From assembly GCF_019175285.1 (NCBI RefSeq), contig NC_056523.1, forward strand, positions 110,186,279 through 110,250,278: 64,000 nt of DNA, read 5' to 3'. The translations under genes were made by a program, and so were the position numbers. This document shows, in pieces, positions 20,671 to 32,884 of this stretch; position 1 is the stretch's first letter; each line of letters begins with the position of its first letter. The notes below the pieces were generated by a model. It did no database searches, was not told the DNA's origin, and saw only the letters and a program-made list of their open reading frames with translations. This stretch comes from Sceloporus undulatus. Taxonomy: Eukaryota; Chordata; Lepidosauria; Squamata; Phrynosomatidae.

Positions 20671-23184
20671 CTGCAAGAAAAGAGGAGAATGTTAAGAGAA
20701 TACAGTACATAATAGATGTGTGACTAATACACAAAATTAATTTTAGGTGAAAGAGGTAGAATAATTACAACTAAAACAATTGATATCTAAACAAAACACC
20801 ACAAAAAGAAATGACAGACAGGAAAAAACCCCGAGTCCCCATCTAGAAGGCATGTCTCAACTAGAAACTGCCCTGTTCCATTTTCAAGTAATCTTTGCCA
20901 TTTATTTTCCATTTCTAATAATCTTCCACCTTATCAAGAAGGAAGGTTAAAAAATCATCATCCCCTTTAGCTTCCAAAATTTTAAGTGTTGTTCCATACT
21001 AGGAGCCAGAACAGTATCAACCCCCTACAGAAGGGAATTGAGAGAACCTGTTTTGAAGAACTACAGAACATTTTTAGCATAATCCTGATGAAAATATAAA
21101 ATGCAGCTCCATGGAAACTGAGCATTCTTAGTGGCCTCAAAATGCTGATTTGACTTTTGGGAGGAAAATAATGGAAAAGGGAGGGCAAGGGAGAACGGGA
21201 CATGAAACAGAGCATTATGGGGGAGGGCACAGCTGACTGGAACAGTAAACAGAAGCATTATGTACTATAACATTTTATTGCAGATCCCCCTTTACTCCTT
21301 CCAATATGATAGGCTCTTCTAAAAGAGAACATAAAAATTAATATGCTAACCCAGCAATCCTATTTGTGTGAACCATAATTTAGCTTGTACTACCTCCAGT
21401 TTTTGCTAGATTAATATTTTCTGTTTTTAGGGATTTGTATGCTATTCTGATATTGGCACTGGATGTATGAGAAATGAGCGAAAACTGCTACAGAAGTGTT
21501 TGGTCAGATCAGTTTCTTATACAGAAAAAGCTTACGTCTTCAGCCCACATATATTTTAATGATAGCCTCATGCAGAAGAACTGCTAATTATCTTTGAAAG
21601 TATTAACAATGGGTATATAACAGAATACATACATGACCCTGTCAAAATATTACGCAACTCAAGGCTATAGCTAGGACAAAATACATTTTACAGTATGAAA
21701 TATACTCCAGAAAATTAAACATGTTTATTTTGGGGTTACAAGCTTGGTTTGTCAACAACTGTAAATAAAAAGAGTCTTCTGAGCCCTTAAATTTATACAG
21801 AATTATAACAGAGTTAAGTGCCCTGAACACAAAACATTTTGTTAATGCACAGGCACATTTAACAGCTATTTCTAGAATGCTTTGGAAGGAGGAGGAGAAA
21901 GAGCAAAGCGGCTTTGTAATGAGAGCTGCTACAAATGAAGAATGCTTAGGCAGTCATGGAAAATTCCACACAAACCTGGATGCTTGGACCAGAGAATAAA
22001 ATGCAGGTCAGCTGGAAAAAGAAAAGCCATAGCAGTCACAGACAAGAGATACAGGATTAATCCTCTTTAGATTTTCTCCATCATAATTCACTATGACAAA
22101 TAATATTTCCCACTGTTCATAATTAGTTAATGAAAGTACTAGTTATAGCAAAATACGTACAGACCTCTAATAGTGATAGCTTCGTATTCCTTTCACTAAA
22201 AACAAGTAGATTGCCACATAGATTGCTACATATATAGAATGACATTCCCCTCAGCTTTCCTTGGAATGATTCTACATATATCACAATTTAAATTGGGAGT
22301 CCAGCTGCCAAAATATGGATGAGAAAGGAATTGTTATCCAAACCAGTACCGTAGGAAACTGTTAGTGCTGTCGTCATCTACAGCTGAAAGACATCCTCGC
22401 TTGTTCACTTACCACCTAGTCTGCTAGTAGCCCTACCTGGGATGAATACCTTGCCAAAGGCTTCCTGTGTGGTATCAGTATGAAAACTGCATTCCAGAAA
22501 ACTCTGAGGTTTCTTGGAAGCCATACGGGCATTTTGAAAGGCAGTTTATCTTTCCCATTTCCCTAAAATGTGCAGTTTCAGGGACTTTTAAATGGCAGCC
22601 CACAAGGGGCAATAGTAAAGCTCAATAGATTTGCCCAGTTACAGTTCTTTTGTTCATACCAAACATGAAATGAGTTCTCTGCAAAACCCAGGGATACTAT
22701 GACAGACACAGCAATGTGGAAAGTATTCCCTGAAAGCAGAAATTCTGAATGCAAAAGAAAGATGCATTCCTCTGGATTTGCTGGGATGATGGGGCCTGAA
22801 ACAGATAGCCAATGCAGGGCTGGGTACTTTCTCCTCAAATCAGATTACCATTTAGTCTTGATTAGTTACTGCAAAATGCCAATGATATTATGAAAAACAG
22901 ATATTCACTTCTAGTAAGACAACTCATCTTAAGACAGGAGCAGCAATCAGGAAAACCCCTACCTACGGCTAGACAACAACTTGCAGATTCCTCACAATTT
23001 GGTTGTGCCATATAAGGCTAATATGATTACATTCCAACATCAGATGGAAGACTGCATGATTCCCATCTCTGTTCTAAGAAGTCAGTTTATAGAGGTGGTT
23101 TCTTCAGGCAAGCTCAAAGTAGTTTCACGCAGTGTGAACACTAACTCCAGCAAACTGCAGGTAAGCTCACCACAATGTGTGTAT

Positions 23185-23372
23185 GTGCCCAAGTCACCTG
23201 TTGATGTATGGCAACCTAATTAATTTGGCAAGGTGGTTTTACCAGCTCCTTCCTCTCAAATATAGCCTCAAGCACCTGGTATTCATTGTTGGTCTCCCAC
23301 CCAACTGCTAACAACAGCTGTTACTGCTCAACTTCCAACATCAGAAAGGATATAGCGCCTTTAGGGCATTTA
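23185..23372 (-). mobile_element. 5S-rRNA-derived SINE, older copy
   Basis: Same layout as the copy at 20019: AAGTCACCTGTTGATGTATG, TGGTTTTACCAGCTCCTTCC, CTCAAGCACCTGGTATTCAT, then a degraded reverse 5S segment (GTTGGTCTCCCACCCAACTG) and CCTTTAGGGCATTTAAG. More diverged than the first copy. Confidence 0.7.
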
Positions 23373-26296
23373 AGTTCACCATAATACATTGCAGTAATAT
23401 CCTGATCACTACCCAAATACATCTGAGCATCACTAGTGACCACTCCTAGAAGCAAGCATTCTGGACAAATTTAGAAAAGCATTGATTTGCCTAAACATAC
23501 TGTAAATGAAGAGGGGCTTCTGGTTTTGTCTGTCATCACAAAACTTCTGTGTTTTCCTCATAGTCTTCAGAACACTATGCTGAAACCAGATAGAAGTGCA
23601 TTTCTGAAGACAAAATCAATCTGTTCACAACTTTGCCACCAGGTACAAGATCAGTGCTGTTCCAGTTTCAAAAGTCATATTGGTGGAACATTTAATACAA
23701 AATCCACCAGGCAACCAGAAAAACCTGCATCCAGATTCCATTACTTTTAGGTAAGCCTGAAGCTCCAGAGACCAAGAACAGAATAATAAGTGGACAACCA
23801 CAAATGTGTGTTCTTTGCAAGACTCACTGACAACTTCATCCACTCTCACATATAGAAATTATGCAGTGTAATAACTAGATATCAGAACAGTAGGAAAAAA
23901 ATTAACCTTGTATCAGTACTCTCACAAAACTCTCAAAAGTTCCAGAACTGAAAACTATCCATTACTTTTGGGTGAATATACTTTTCACCCACAGCAAATT
24001 ATTGGGATTATTTAGAACAGAGAAAATGTGTAGGGTATTTATGAAATAATCTTTCATTGAATTATTTAATGGTGCTGAGGGGGGGGGGCAAATATACAAT
24101 TATTATAATTGCATCTTAAATCAGTTTTGAAAAACAGTAACTTTTTTGTTAATCTATAATGCAGGAAATGAGGGGAAGCATCAAGCTGACTAGGTGAAGT
24201 AGTTGATGCACTGCTTTTGCTTGAAAACCAGCTGCAAAGAGATAGAACCTTTCATGGCCCCTGAGATTCCATTACTAATATGGCACAGTGCTCTATATTC
24301 TGTACCATGCTGCTGCTAAGGGCTCCTATGGGCAGGGTTAAAACAGAGTTGGAGGAAGCATAGACACCAACAGACATTTTAGGTTTAACCTTCCCTTACC
24401 CCTATTTTATTGAAGCATACTGTAAAATGACCTGCCTTCCTCATCCCTCCCTTATTCCTTGTATGTCATGCTTTAAATTCAGACTATAAACAGCAGGGAA
24501 GGGATTGTCATGTTACTTTTATCTGTAAGCTAATGAGAAGATGTTTGGACTGAAAGGTAGAGTAGAAATACTTTAAATAAATATTACAGTGACACTATGT
24601 CCTCCATAAATATGGATGGCCATTCTTAGGTTTACAAAAGATAATAAAAATATATGACCTGGACAAATGCTTGACTATGTCCTATGCTACTGTACTAATT
24701 AAAACTAACTAGCATGCTGCTTATGCAAGACTGTTGTGTGGTGTATTTAAAAATTAAAAATTTGATTATGTGTTGGACTGTCAGTCAAATAATTCAAGAT
24801 GAAATTTCTTATACTGTACAGGTATTCATATACATAACTCAGAATAGTTACTGAAGGTGAATTTCAGGATGTTTGATCTTGTCCAGGTGAGTAGATGAAT
24901 GACTGTGCTAGTCATTAGATTCTTGAAAGTGTTTATAGCAGCCCCATCTCCCACGAAAAGGCTTAATTCAAGGACAAACTATGGCCCTGTGGAACTATAT
25001 CATTTAGCCTTCCATAGCTCAAACTACAGCTACAATCCTGCTTAATGCTGGATCTTTTGGTTTTGTTATTGTCCTCATTCACACCTTGTGTTCATCACCC
25101 TCCCCCCTCTTTTCTTTGTATATTTTCAAAATCTAACAAAAAGATCCTGTCACTCTGCACAAGGGATGGGAAACCTGTAACCATCAAGAACAGAACTCTG
25201 TTCCCATCTGTACCTGCCAGTCTGGCCAATGCTGGTGGGTGTTGGACAAACACATTCAGCAACATCTAGAGGGGTGAAGGTTTGCCCCTTCCCTGGGCCA
25301 TCAATCCTAGCGGTACATGAAGTTCATATGTCAAGATGAGAATAATGAAGACCTCCAGATATCAAGTCCCAGCATCCCTCACTATTGGCTACGCTGGCTA
25401 TGGCTGCTGGCACTTTCAATCCAACAGATATCTGGAGAGCTCCATAATTCCCACCCTGTATTATACAGATGTGTCTATTTTCTATTCAGACTCAATATAC
25501 TGTAATCCTTTTCTACTGCCTATTCATGCTATCTAAGGCAAGTGTTCCAAACTATTCCTTTAACTTATAAAGATGAATTAGCAATCCTCCCACAGAAAAC
25601 CAAACCAAATTTTATATAGGCATGAAAGTGTTAGTTTACTACCTGAGAGTGATACTCCATATCTAGAAGTTGAAATTACTGTGGAATGAGGCTCTGTGCC
25701 AGGGGACCCTGAAAAGACTTCCCTCTATATCTCAGGCAGATGCATGGCCATAGTATCTCCCGTCCCCTTTCAGTTGAAACTGCTGCAGCCTCACCATCTC
25801 ACAGACTATCTCTCCTGGCACTGCTACCACTGCCAGTTAAGCCTGATCACTTTGGAGTGTGATAGGAATAGGCAGACACCAGGCTCCCCTCTCGTGCAAG
25901 GTTACCTCACATTACTGGTGAAATACCAAAAGCTTGTACTGTGGCTTTCCAAAATTTCAGAGAGAATTCCTTCCTAGCCCTACCTAGAAAACTATGTTTT
26001 TTCTTGTGAATCTTGCATCCAAATAGTCACTAGGCCTGACCTCTGAACTCAAAAGAGACTGGGTATGTTCAGGATGGCATGAGCAATGCAGTTAGCTAGG
26101 AAATGAGTAGTTACTTTATTTCTGTCCCATTAACAGCACACAAATCTAGATAAACCCAATTGCCATTGAGTATGGAGGCTGGGGGCTGCAGAACACCATT
26201 ACCGGAGTCCTCAGTAGTGATAGAGGCTGAGGATAAGTAAGGTGCTAGTCCTGCTATGTCCTGCCAAGACAGATAGGACCTGGAAAATGTCCTAGG

Positions 26297-26790
26297 ATGA
26301 CTTTGGGAGACTAGGGTTCAAATCCCCTCATTTAAACGCTGAAACAGATGGCCCTGAAGCGGCACTGCGACACCACTCCTGAGAGAGCTGGATCAGAGCT
26401 GCAGCAACTGCACACTGCATCTCCGACCCAGCTATTTGATGGCTCAAAAAAAGGTGGCAAAATGCTGCTCCTTTTATAGCTGGAAAAGGGTGCTCTTTCT
26501 GCTGCGGCTTTGCAGCGCCCGGTGTCCAAATGCAGCACCGCTGGAGCACCGTGAAACCAGCCGTGTGGCAGGCAAGCGGCTTCCGGGCGGTGCCAGGGCA
26601 TGTCATGTGTACACCACACCCCTGCGCTGGCCATAAGGTGGCTTGAGTGCCAGTCTGTACCGGTCCTAAGTCATGAAAACCCACTGGATAACATTGGCAA
26701 GTCACACTCACTCTGCCTTCCGAACAAACCTTGCCAAGAAAAACCCTTGATAGGCTAGCCTTTGCATCGTCATATGAAGGCAGGTAACAG
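26297..26790 (+). mobile_element. tRNA-derived SINE interrupted by a Harbinger-like element
   Basis: 26297-26335 carries GACTTTGGGAGACTAGGGTT CAAATCCCC (the B-box region). 26667-26790 resumes with GTCATGAAAACCCACTGGAT, CAAGTCACACTCACTCTGCC, CTTGCCAAGAAAAACCC and the tail. Removing 26336-26669 restores a continuous SINE (compare CAGCCATGAAAACCCACTGG in other copies), which dates the SINE as older than the inserted element. Confidence 0.75.
26336..26666. mobile_element. PIF/Harbinger-like non-autonomous element with TAA target duplication
   Basis: Right end GCCAGTCTGTACCGGTCC and left end ACGCTGAAACAGATGGCC are imperfect inverted repeats. TAA flanks both sides (26333-26335 and 26667-26669), and the site is inside a SINE, so the duplication can be read directly. 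The GC-rich interior has short hairpins (AAAATGCTGCTCCTTTTAT, GCAGCACCGCTGGAGCACCG). Open frames inside show no transposase. Confidence 0.7.
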
Positions 26791-28024
26791 TAATAATGCA
26801 GGATGCTTAGGCACTTCTGTACCCACCACCAAAATGTTTTTCCTTCTTAATTATTTTTGTCTGATTTACGATCCACCCCCTCTCTTATTATTTCCAAGAC
26901 AACATAGCATCAACATGACACATGTTTTGCAGAACATTATATTTCTGGATGCCTGTGCTGGCTGAAGATTTAAATATCAAGCCATCTATTTAACTGGATT
27001 TTGAATGATATCCAAAAATACAACTCTCTATTTTCTTTAGCTGATTAGGTAGAAAAAAAAATCTATTTCTATAAAATTTAAACAGGTTTTTAAGTTGTTA
27101 GTGACTGCTTACACAACGTTGTGCTTTGAGTAAAACCAAAGGAAAAACAAATACATCCTGGTCCCATGAGTTTTAAAAGTCATCCAGGTCACCGCTTCAC
27201 ACTGATGAGTCTTTGGGTTTGTTGAGGCATAAACAAGCAGAAGAGATTGCACAAAACCTGTTTGTCCTAGCACTACACCAAACACAAACAGGACCATGCA
27301 TTGGGTTAGTCCAGAATACAACAAGGCAAATCTAGTTTGAAGCATCCTGACTGTAAACTATGCAAGAAGCTAAAGACTGACTTTGTACAGGTCACGGGTA
27401 AGCAATACTGAATTCCAACTTTCGAAGAGCATCAGCCTGCGCAACTTAAAGTCAGGGTTGCTGGGAGTTGTTTATATCAGCCCAAGGGCCACAGATTCCT
27501 CAAACTCTGATACAAGACAAAGTGGTGGAAAACTCAGAGAAAACTGGCAAAATAGAACTGTACCCCAGCTTAGCACCTTACTACGGCCTTTTCCATGATG
27601 AGAGGTTACACCATATCCAGTAACTGCAAATACATATACGTCTGCAGTGCAAACACATTACAATTATATTACAGAAATGAAAAAGTCCTAGTACAGAAAG
27701 TCAAAGCAATTCTGCTAACAAGGAACAATGAGTATGAAAAAAGGTGTAATGTACACTGTTCTCATTAAGTTATGACAATCTTGTTTAGGACTAAACTAAG
27801 CATTTTAGTTCAGGAGTAAAAAATATGATTTACAGTAAACACCTGCTTAAAGAATTACAAATTCCTATGGCCTACATGATTCATTCACACTTATTTCTAT
27901 AAACCACTATATCTTCCTCTACATACCACTTCTCCCAAAAAATCTGGATAACAAAATCAAGATGTGTTGTGACTTCACAGATATATCTGTGATTGGACAA
28001 AACGGGAGAAATATTGATACTTAC

Positions 28025-28072
28025 AAGAGATAGCAGCAGACAGCACACGTCACCAGCATTGTGTTGATAACA
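28025..28072 (-). CDS. ATP6V0E1: V-type proton ATPase subunit e1, coding exon 2
   Basis: A 48-base exon between the acceptor CTTTCTTCAG and the donor CTCTT|GTAAGTATC. It supplies the last base of codon 35 (GG|T) and encodes residues 36-50, VINTMLVTCAVCCYL, plus two bases of Phe51. This is the cytoplasmic turn and first half of the second hydrophobic helix; the human protein as I recall reads VIITMLVTCSVCCYL. Phases (2 in, 2 out) fit the exons on both sides exactly, so the 81-residue frame is unbroken. The acceptor is only about 60 bases from the 3' end of an inverted BovB insertion. Confidence 0.93.
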
Positions 28073-28131
28073 CTGAAGAAAGAGAAGAAGGTTGATAAAA
28101 TACAAACAACACTTACAGTCTTTAATAATAA

Positions 28132-28480
28132 TTTTTGTTGTTAACTGCCCTTGTGTTGATGATCTCAACCCATGGTGACCCTGCTGATGAGACATCCCCA
28201 AGATCATCTGCCCTCCACGGCTCGGCTCAACTCCTGCAAACTCATACTTGTGATCTCTTTAATAGCGTCATTCCTCTCTTTCTGCTTCCCTTTACCTTTC
28301 CTAGCATTGCTGTTTTTTCCAATAATTCATGCCAAAGTATGACAACCTGAGTTTTGTCATCTTGGCTTCTAGGGAAATTTCTGGCTTGATCTGCTCCAGG
28401 ACCCATGTGCTGTTTTTTTGCTGTCCATGGAATCCTTAGCACTCTTCACCAGCACCGCATTTTGAATGAGGTGATTTTCC
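28132..28480 (-). mobile_element. BovB (RTE) LINE 3' end, inverted
   Basis: TTTTTGTTGTTAACTGCCCTTGTG, GACCCTGCTGATGAGACATC, TTTACCTTTCCTAGCATTGC, CTTGATCTGCTCCAGGACCC and CCTTAGCACTCTTCACCAGC are the reverse complement of the BovB 3' half. It starts about 60 bases upstream of ATP6V0E1 exon 2 and is in the same orientation as the gene. Confidence 0.8.
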
Positions 28481-28927
28481 TCTTATCCTCCTTTATTATA
28501 ATAAATTAAAATCCAACACATTGCAATTGTATTTTCCTTGAATTGAAGTATAACAATTCAGAATCAGTTCCTTGGGTTCTGCCTATTCCACATTCTCAAA
28601 TGGGTTTGGAAAAAAGTTGTTTTTGGGACTACAACACTGAGAACCCCAGTTCCAGCATAGTCAGTTGCTATACTTCCTGGGGGATATGGGGATTTGTACT
28701 GTACTGTACTGTGGGAGATCTTAAGTAGTCTCAGGAGTTAGAGCAAGAGGAAAGGGCATTTGTGCCCTATACAATTCCTTGCTCCTTCCCGGCCAGAACA
28801 AAAAAAGTTGCCCCAAATTAACAAAACATATAGTTTATACAAACTATTTCAAACACGACACGGCCCTCCCACCAGTATGCAGTATTGAGCTCTAATACTG
28901 CTGGTAAACCAGAAAAAAGAAACTTAG

Positions 28928-29278
28928 GCGGGGTACATACCTCCGCTTTGCGGCGCTCTGCCGCCGCCGCCAGTAGGTCCACGGGGGAGCCGGAGCCTTC
29001 ACACGGCCCGACTCCCGCGCGGACTGAAAAAGAAGCTCCAAAATGGAGTTTCTTTTTAAGTCGCGTTTGCGACGTAGCGAGGCGCCAGGGGCGCACTCAC
29101 TACATCACAACGCCCGCTCAGCGTCCGATACGTAAAGATGGCGGCGCCCGTATGAACAGGGCGCCGCCATCTTGTACGTATTCAATACGTACTAGGGTTA
29201 GGGGGGGTGCGGAAGCACCGCCCCTTCCTAACCCTAGTACGTATTGATGACGTACTATTTGGCGGTCTGTAAACCGCC
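28928..29278. mobile_element. Hairpin-rich PIF/Harbinger-like element with TTA target duplication
   Basis: Ends GGCGGGGTACATACCTCC and GGCGGTCTGTAAACCGCC (its reverse complement GGCGGTTTACAGACCGCC) are inverted repeats, flanked by TTA on both sides (28925-28927, 29279-29281 including the overlapping T). Inside are stacked hairpins: GATGGCGGCGCCCG/GGGCGCCGCCATC, GTACTAGGGTTAGGGG... against CCTAACCCTAGTACG, GAAGCTCC/GGAGTTTC, and GTCGCGTTTGCGAC. GC-rich and CpG-rich. The middle is shared with the element at 1-378. Confidence 0.7.
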
Positions 29279-29579
29279 TTACTGATTGCATAGAATAGTT
29301 ACTTGCAAGCTTAAAAAACAAGATTTATCTAAGAACAAAAGATATACAAGCATGGCCAGGGAACCACCATCCAGTCTGCTAGAGCCAGTGCCTTCATAAT
29401 CTTCCTCAACGGGACAGTAACAATTAGATCTAATATTGTGGAGAATCAATACAATCATATGTAGGTCCTAAGTTATTTATGAAGATTTAGAGGTAAGGCA
29501 GTCTTTTTTCAAGAACTAAATAATATTTTTCATCATATTTGAACCTATATTACTTATTTGGGGCATTATACATGTGAGG

Positions 29580-30302
29580 CCTTGGGCTACTGTATCACGT
29601 TCCTTGAGATGCGGATCTGGCCTCAGTGGTACATACCTAGGTTACATCCTGTTTGGACTACTGTAAGACACTCTACTTAGGGCTGCCTTTGAAGAGTGTT
29701 CAGAAACTTCAGCTGATCCAAAGAGCTGCAGCCAGATTGTTAACAGGGGCAGGTTACAGAGACCACATAATGCCACTGTTGAAACAGCTCCACTGGCTGC
29801 GAGTTTGTTTCTGGGCACAATTCAAAGTGTTGGTTATTACCTATAAAGCCCTATATGGCTCAATCCAGGCCATTTGGCAGACTGTATCTCCCTGTATGAG
29901 CCGGTTGGGCCCTGAGATCCTCAGGAGAGGCCCTTGTCTCAATCCCACCACCATCAGAAACATGGTTTGTGAGGACAAGAGAGGGCCTTTTCGGTGGCTG
30001 TCCCTAGACTGTGGGAGACCCTCCTTGTTGGCATTCCGCTGGCAGGCTAAGACCTTCTTATGCAGGGAGGCTTTTTGAAACAGAATGTTCTTAAAGGACC
30101 AGCTTAGGGTCTTGTATCATTTTAAGTGTTTTAAAATTTTATCTTTTTAACTGTATTTGTTTTCTTTTAAAAAGTAATCTATTGCAATAATTTAATTCTG
30201 TTTTAATGCATCACTTTTCCATGTTTTTAACTGTATTGTTCTTTTAATGTTGTGAACTGCTCTGGCTCCCAGTTCTGGGAAAAGAGTGGGATATAAATAA
30301 AT

Positions 30303-30333
<31 letters not shown>
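29580..30333 (+). mobile_element. L2 LINE C-terminus and 3' end, plus (ATA)n
   Basis: The frame 29653-30078 encodes MDYCKTLYLGLP, LQLIQRAAARLLTGAGYRDH, LKQLHWLRVCFWAQFKVLVI and TYKAL. This is the L2-clade C-terminal domain, older than the copy at 18484. The 3' end runs GTGAACTGCTCTGGCTCCCA, AGTGGGATATAAATAAATAT, then an (ATA)n run to 30333. Confidence 0.8.
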
Positions 30334-30579
30334 GTAGTCAGCATTTATCTTCAGAACAGATGGTGACACCGGTGGGCCAATCAAGCTAAAATTGTTTGGG
30401 AGACATTGTTCAAGCATTATTCTTCTCCTCTCTTTTTATTAAAGAAAGGTCTGCTTCCTTACTTTCACCATGATATCTATTGTAACATAGCTTAGATCTC
30501 ACACAGGATGCACACAGCCACTGTGTGCATGTCTAGCCAAAAGGTGTCCAGATGTCTGAGGAGCTCATACAAAACAAGT

Positions 30580-30671
30580 GACATGTAAGTCTGAGGGCAG
30601 GGAAATGTCCAATTAACAATTTGTAAGCCGCTCTGATAACCTTTTGGATGAAGAGCGGGGTATAAGTAAAT

Positions 30672-30709
<38 letters not shown>

Positions 30710-30712
30710 CTG
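30580..30712 (+). repeat. L2-type tail plus (AAC)n microsatellite
   Basis: GTAAGTCTGAGGGCAGGGAA, TTTGTAAGCCGCTCTGATAA and AAGAGCGGGGTATAAGTAAA form an L2-type tail, followed by about 12 AAC units (30672-30709). Confidence 0.75.
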
Positions 30713-30954
30713 TTTTAGGGACTAAGGGAAAATAAAGGCCAGTTAACAACAAAAAGGCAACTGGAATGAATAGAAGCTTAGAAGCATTAATCTTAAATGA
30801 AATGTAAATTACTTTGGGCATTTTATTCTGCTTGGACCTTTAGCATGACCTTTGATTCATAGACCAGATGAGGCCTTTCTTGGAAAAGGCACATCTTTAC
30901 ATTGCCATCAAGCTTTCTTCAATATAACTATTTAGACCTTCTCATCACACATAA

Positions 30955-31150
30955 TGTATTTAGTTCTGTCTTTGAAGAGTGTTCAGAAATTACACTCAGA
31001 ACATATGACTTCTTTGCTCTTCATTCTACTTTGGCTTCCAGAGTCTAATTAAAAGTGCCAATTATTACCTTTAAAATCTTGCATAGTTTGTGTCCTGCAT
31101 ATTTTAAACAATAACTGATTCCATATGATCTTACTCATTCTCTCAGAAAG
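30955..31150 (+). mobile_element. L2 LINE fragment, old
   Basis: Conceptual translation near 31045-31105 gives KVPIITFKILHSLCPAYFK, an eroded version of the L2 block KVLVITYKAL...GPGYL. The upstream TTTGAAGAGTGTTCAGAAAT matches the same position in the L2 at 29690. Confidence 0.6.
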
Positions 31151-31244
31151 ACCAAGGAGGACTTGACTGACATCCTTCCTTCCCCTGAATTGCAGTTGGT
31201 GGGCATGCCTGACAGAGCCCTTTTACTTGTGGCACTTGGGTTTG

Positions 31245-31440
31245 TCTTTATCCATAGACTCAAGCATCCATGGCTTGAAAACATTCAAAAATATATAAAT
31301 TCCAAAAAGCAAATCTTGATTTTGCTATTTTATATAAGGGACACCATTTTACTATGCCACTGTATTGAATGGGACTTGAGCATCCACAGATTTTGATATC
31401 CATGGGGAGCCCTAGAACTAAACCCCAGTGGATACCAAAT
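31245..31440. mobile_element. Tigger-like DNA-transposon fragment
   Basis: Contains CAAGCATCCATGGCTTGAAA, TATATAAGGGACACCATTTT, TGGGACTTGAGCATCCACAG and AACCCCAGTGGATACCAAAT. The 32371 copy shares the same segments in order. Both are inverted-repeat arms of one pogo/Tigger-like family. Confidence 0.6.
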
Positions 31441-31834
31441 GCCGCATCTAATGTCTTTCTTTTCAGTTTTCCTTGAATGCTTTACATAGGTCTTAAAACT
31501 GCATTAACTAACGCTCCGTGAATGGTTAATCTTAGTTGGTTCTATCACCAATAATACTGCTTTTGCTGCAGCATGAGGCAACCTCTACGGGCCAAAATTT
31601 TGTCCCCTGGGATTTCACAGGGGCTGCAACACCCAGCTGCTTGGCAAAAGTAAGTGGGTAAAAAACCCCACCCATATTTCCCTTTCAGAATAAGAAATAC
31701 AGGAGTGGGTGCCTTGTTTTCAAGTACAACTGTGCTTCCTGGAGGCTTCCAGAAGTCTGATTCTGCTTGAAAATAAAGTGCGCCTTTTCAAGCACCCCGT
31801 TTTTAACAGAAGAGGTTTCTCTGCGGCACATATG

Positions 31835-32015
31835 GGCCACACTTGGTTTATTGTACTTTAATCATGTTGTGAACCACTATGAGTCCCAATACTTGGTGGG
31901 ATGGGGAGGGGGGGGGAACTGAATACATATTTCCCTCCATCCACATGATGTACATTAATGTGGAACGATTGCTGAAAAGCAGCTTATAAAATGAATTCAA
32001 TAAAAATAAATTTAA
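31835..32015 (+). repeat. LINE 3'-tail remnant (L2-like)
   Basis: ATGTTGTGAACCACTATGAG (degraded GTGAACCGCC...) with GGTGGGATGG, a G-run, then a shifted tail AATAAAAATAAATTTAAAA at 32000. Confidence 0.4.
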
Positions 32016-32370
32016 AAACAATCACCACCCCTCCCAGTAATATTTTGACCTTTAGCACAGGGAAAGTAAAACGAAATACCAGAAGAGGACATTAGGTAAG
32101 ACCTGGAATGTAACTTGAAAGCGTGCAGAAAACCACAAGGACCAATAACCAAAATACTGTTAGGAATACCAATTATTATCTTAATGGATGATAGCTACAG
32201 ACCAATTGCCGCTGGCCATCTCATAGCCCTCTGATTGTGAGGAAATGGTTACACACCCAGCAGCACACAGATGGGGAAAAGTGTCACAAGGCTGTGACGC
32301 CTCCAGCTTCTCTTCCAGACAAAGGGAATTGTCTGAGGGGAAGCCGGTGAGCCTTGGGACAGATGGGCCT

Positions 32371-32550
32371 CCTTATCCACGACTTGAAAACGTTTCATTT
32401 CAAATAGCAAACTTTGATTCTGCCACTTTATATAAGGGACACCATTTTGCTGTGCCATGGTATTTAATGGACTTGAACAGCCACGGATTTTGTCATTCAT
32501 GGAGGTTCCTGGAACCTTACTCCAGTGGATAACAAGGACCCACTGTAGTC
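32371..32550. mobile_element. Tigger-like DNA-transposon fragment, second copy
   Basis: CTTATCCACGACTTGAAAAC, TATATAAGGGACACCATTTT, AACAGCCACGGATTTTGTCA and CCAGTGGATAACAAGGACCC ACTGTA. The right edge GGACCCACTGTA looks like a terminus (CAGTGGGTCC... reversed) next to a TA. Confidence 0.6.
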
Positions 32551-32554
32551 TGAG

Positions 32555-32765
32555 CATTGGACCATGACTCCAGAGACCAGGGTTCGAATCCTGGCTCAGC
32601 CACAGAAACCCACTGGGTGACCTTAGGCAATATAAGTCACACTCTCTCAGCCTCAGGGGAAGGCAATGGCAAAGCCCCTCTGAATGAACATGCCAAGGAA
32701 AGATGCCATGAGAGGGTGGCCTGAAGGTTGCCATCTGCCAGAAACCAGACGCACAACCCCCAGCG
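32555..32765 (+). mobile_element. tRNA-derived SINE
   Basis: CATTGGACCATGACTCCAGAG, then GGGTTCGAATCCTGGCTCAG (an intact-looking B box), CCCACTGGGTGACCTTAGGC, CTCTCAGCCTCAGGGGAAGG, CTGAATGAACATGCCAAGGA. The tRNA head is better preserved than in the other copies but belongs to a SINE, not a tRNA gene. Confidence 0.8.
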
Positions 32766-32884
32766 AGGTCCCCAGCGTTGTGTAAGTGGGTCCCTGCGCC
32801 TGTCAGGGAAAGGGCCCGGGGCCATCGGGATGGAGACTGGGGGTGGCCTGGAAACGGCGGGGAGCCCACTCTCCCGTCCCGGCC

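Larger units (their letters stand above)
20671..28024 (-). other. ATP6V0E1: ATP6V0E1 intron 2
   Basis: About 7.35 kb between the donor CTCTT|GTAAGTATC and the acceptor TTTTCTTGCAG. It holds a 5S-SINE (23185) and a tRNA-SINE split by a Harbinger-like element (26297-26790). The rest (20700-23180, 23380-26290, 26800-28020) is mostly unique AT-rich DNA with no recognisable exon. Short open frames there (e.g. 22981-23223, 23487-23750, 25696-25977) have no domain. Confidence 0.75.

Noticed and set aside
32555-32640. tRNA-like sequence with a clear B box
   Set aside because: Head of the common SINE; no complete cloverleaf or anticodon stem, and the SINE body follows.
32249-32869. Minus-strand frame of 206 residues
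   Set aside because: It runs antisense through a Tigger-like fragment and a tRNA-SINE; a chance frame.
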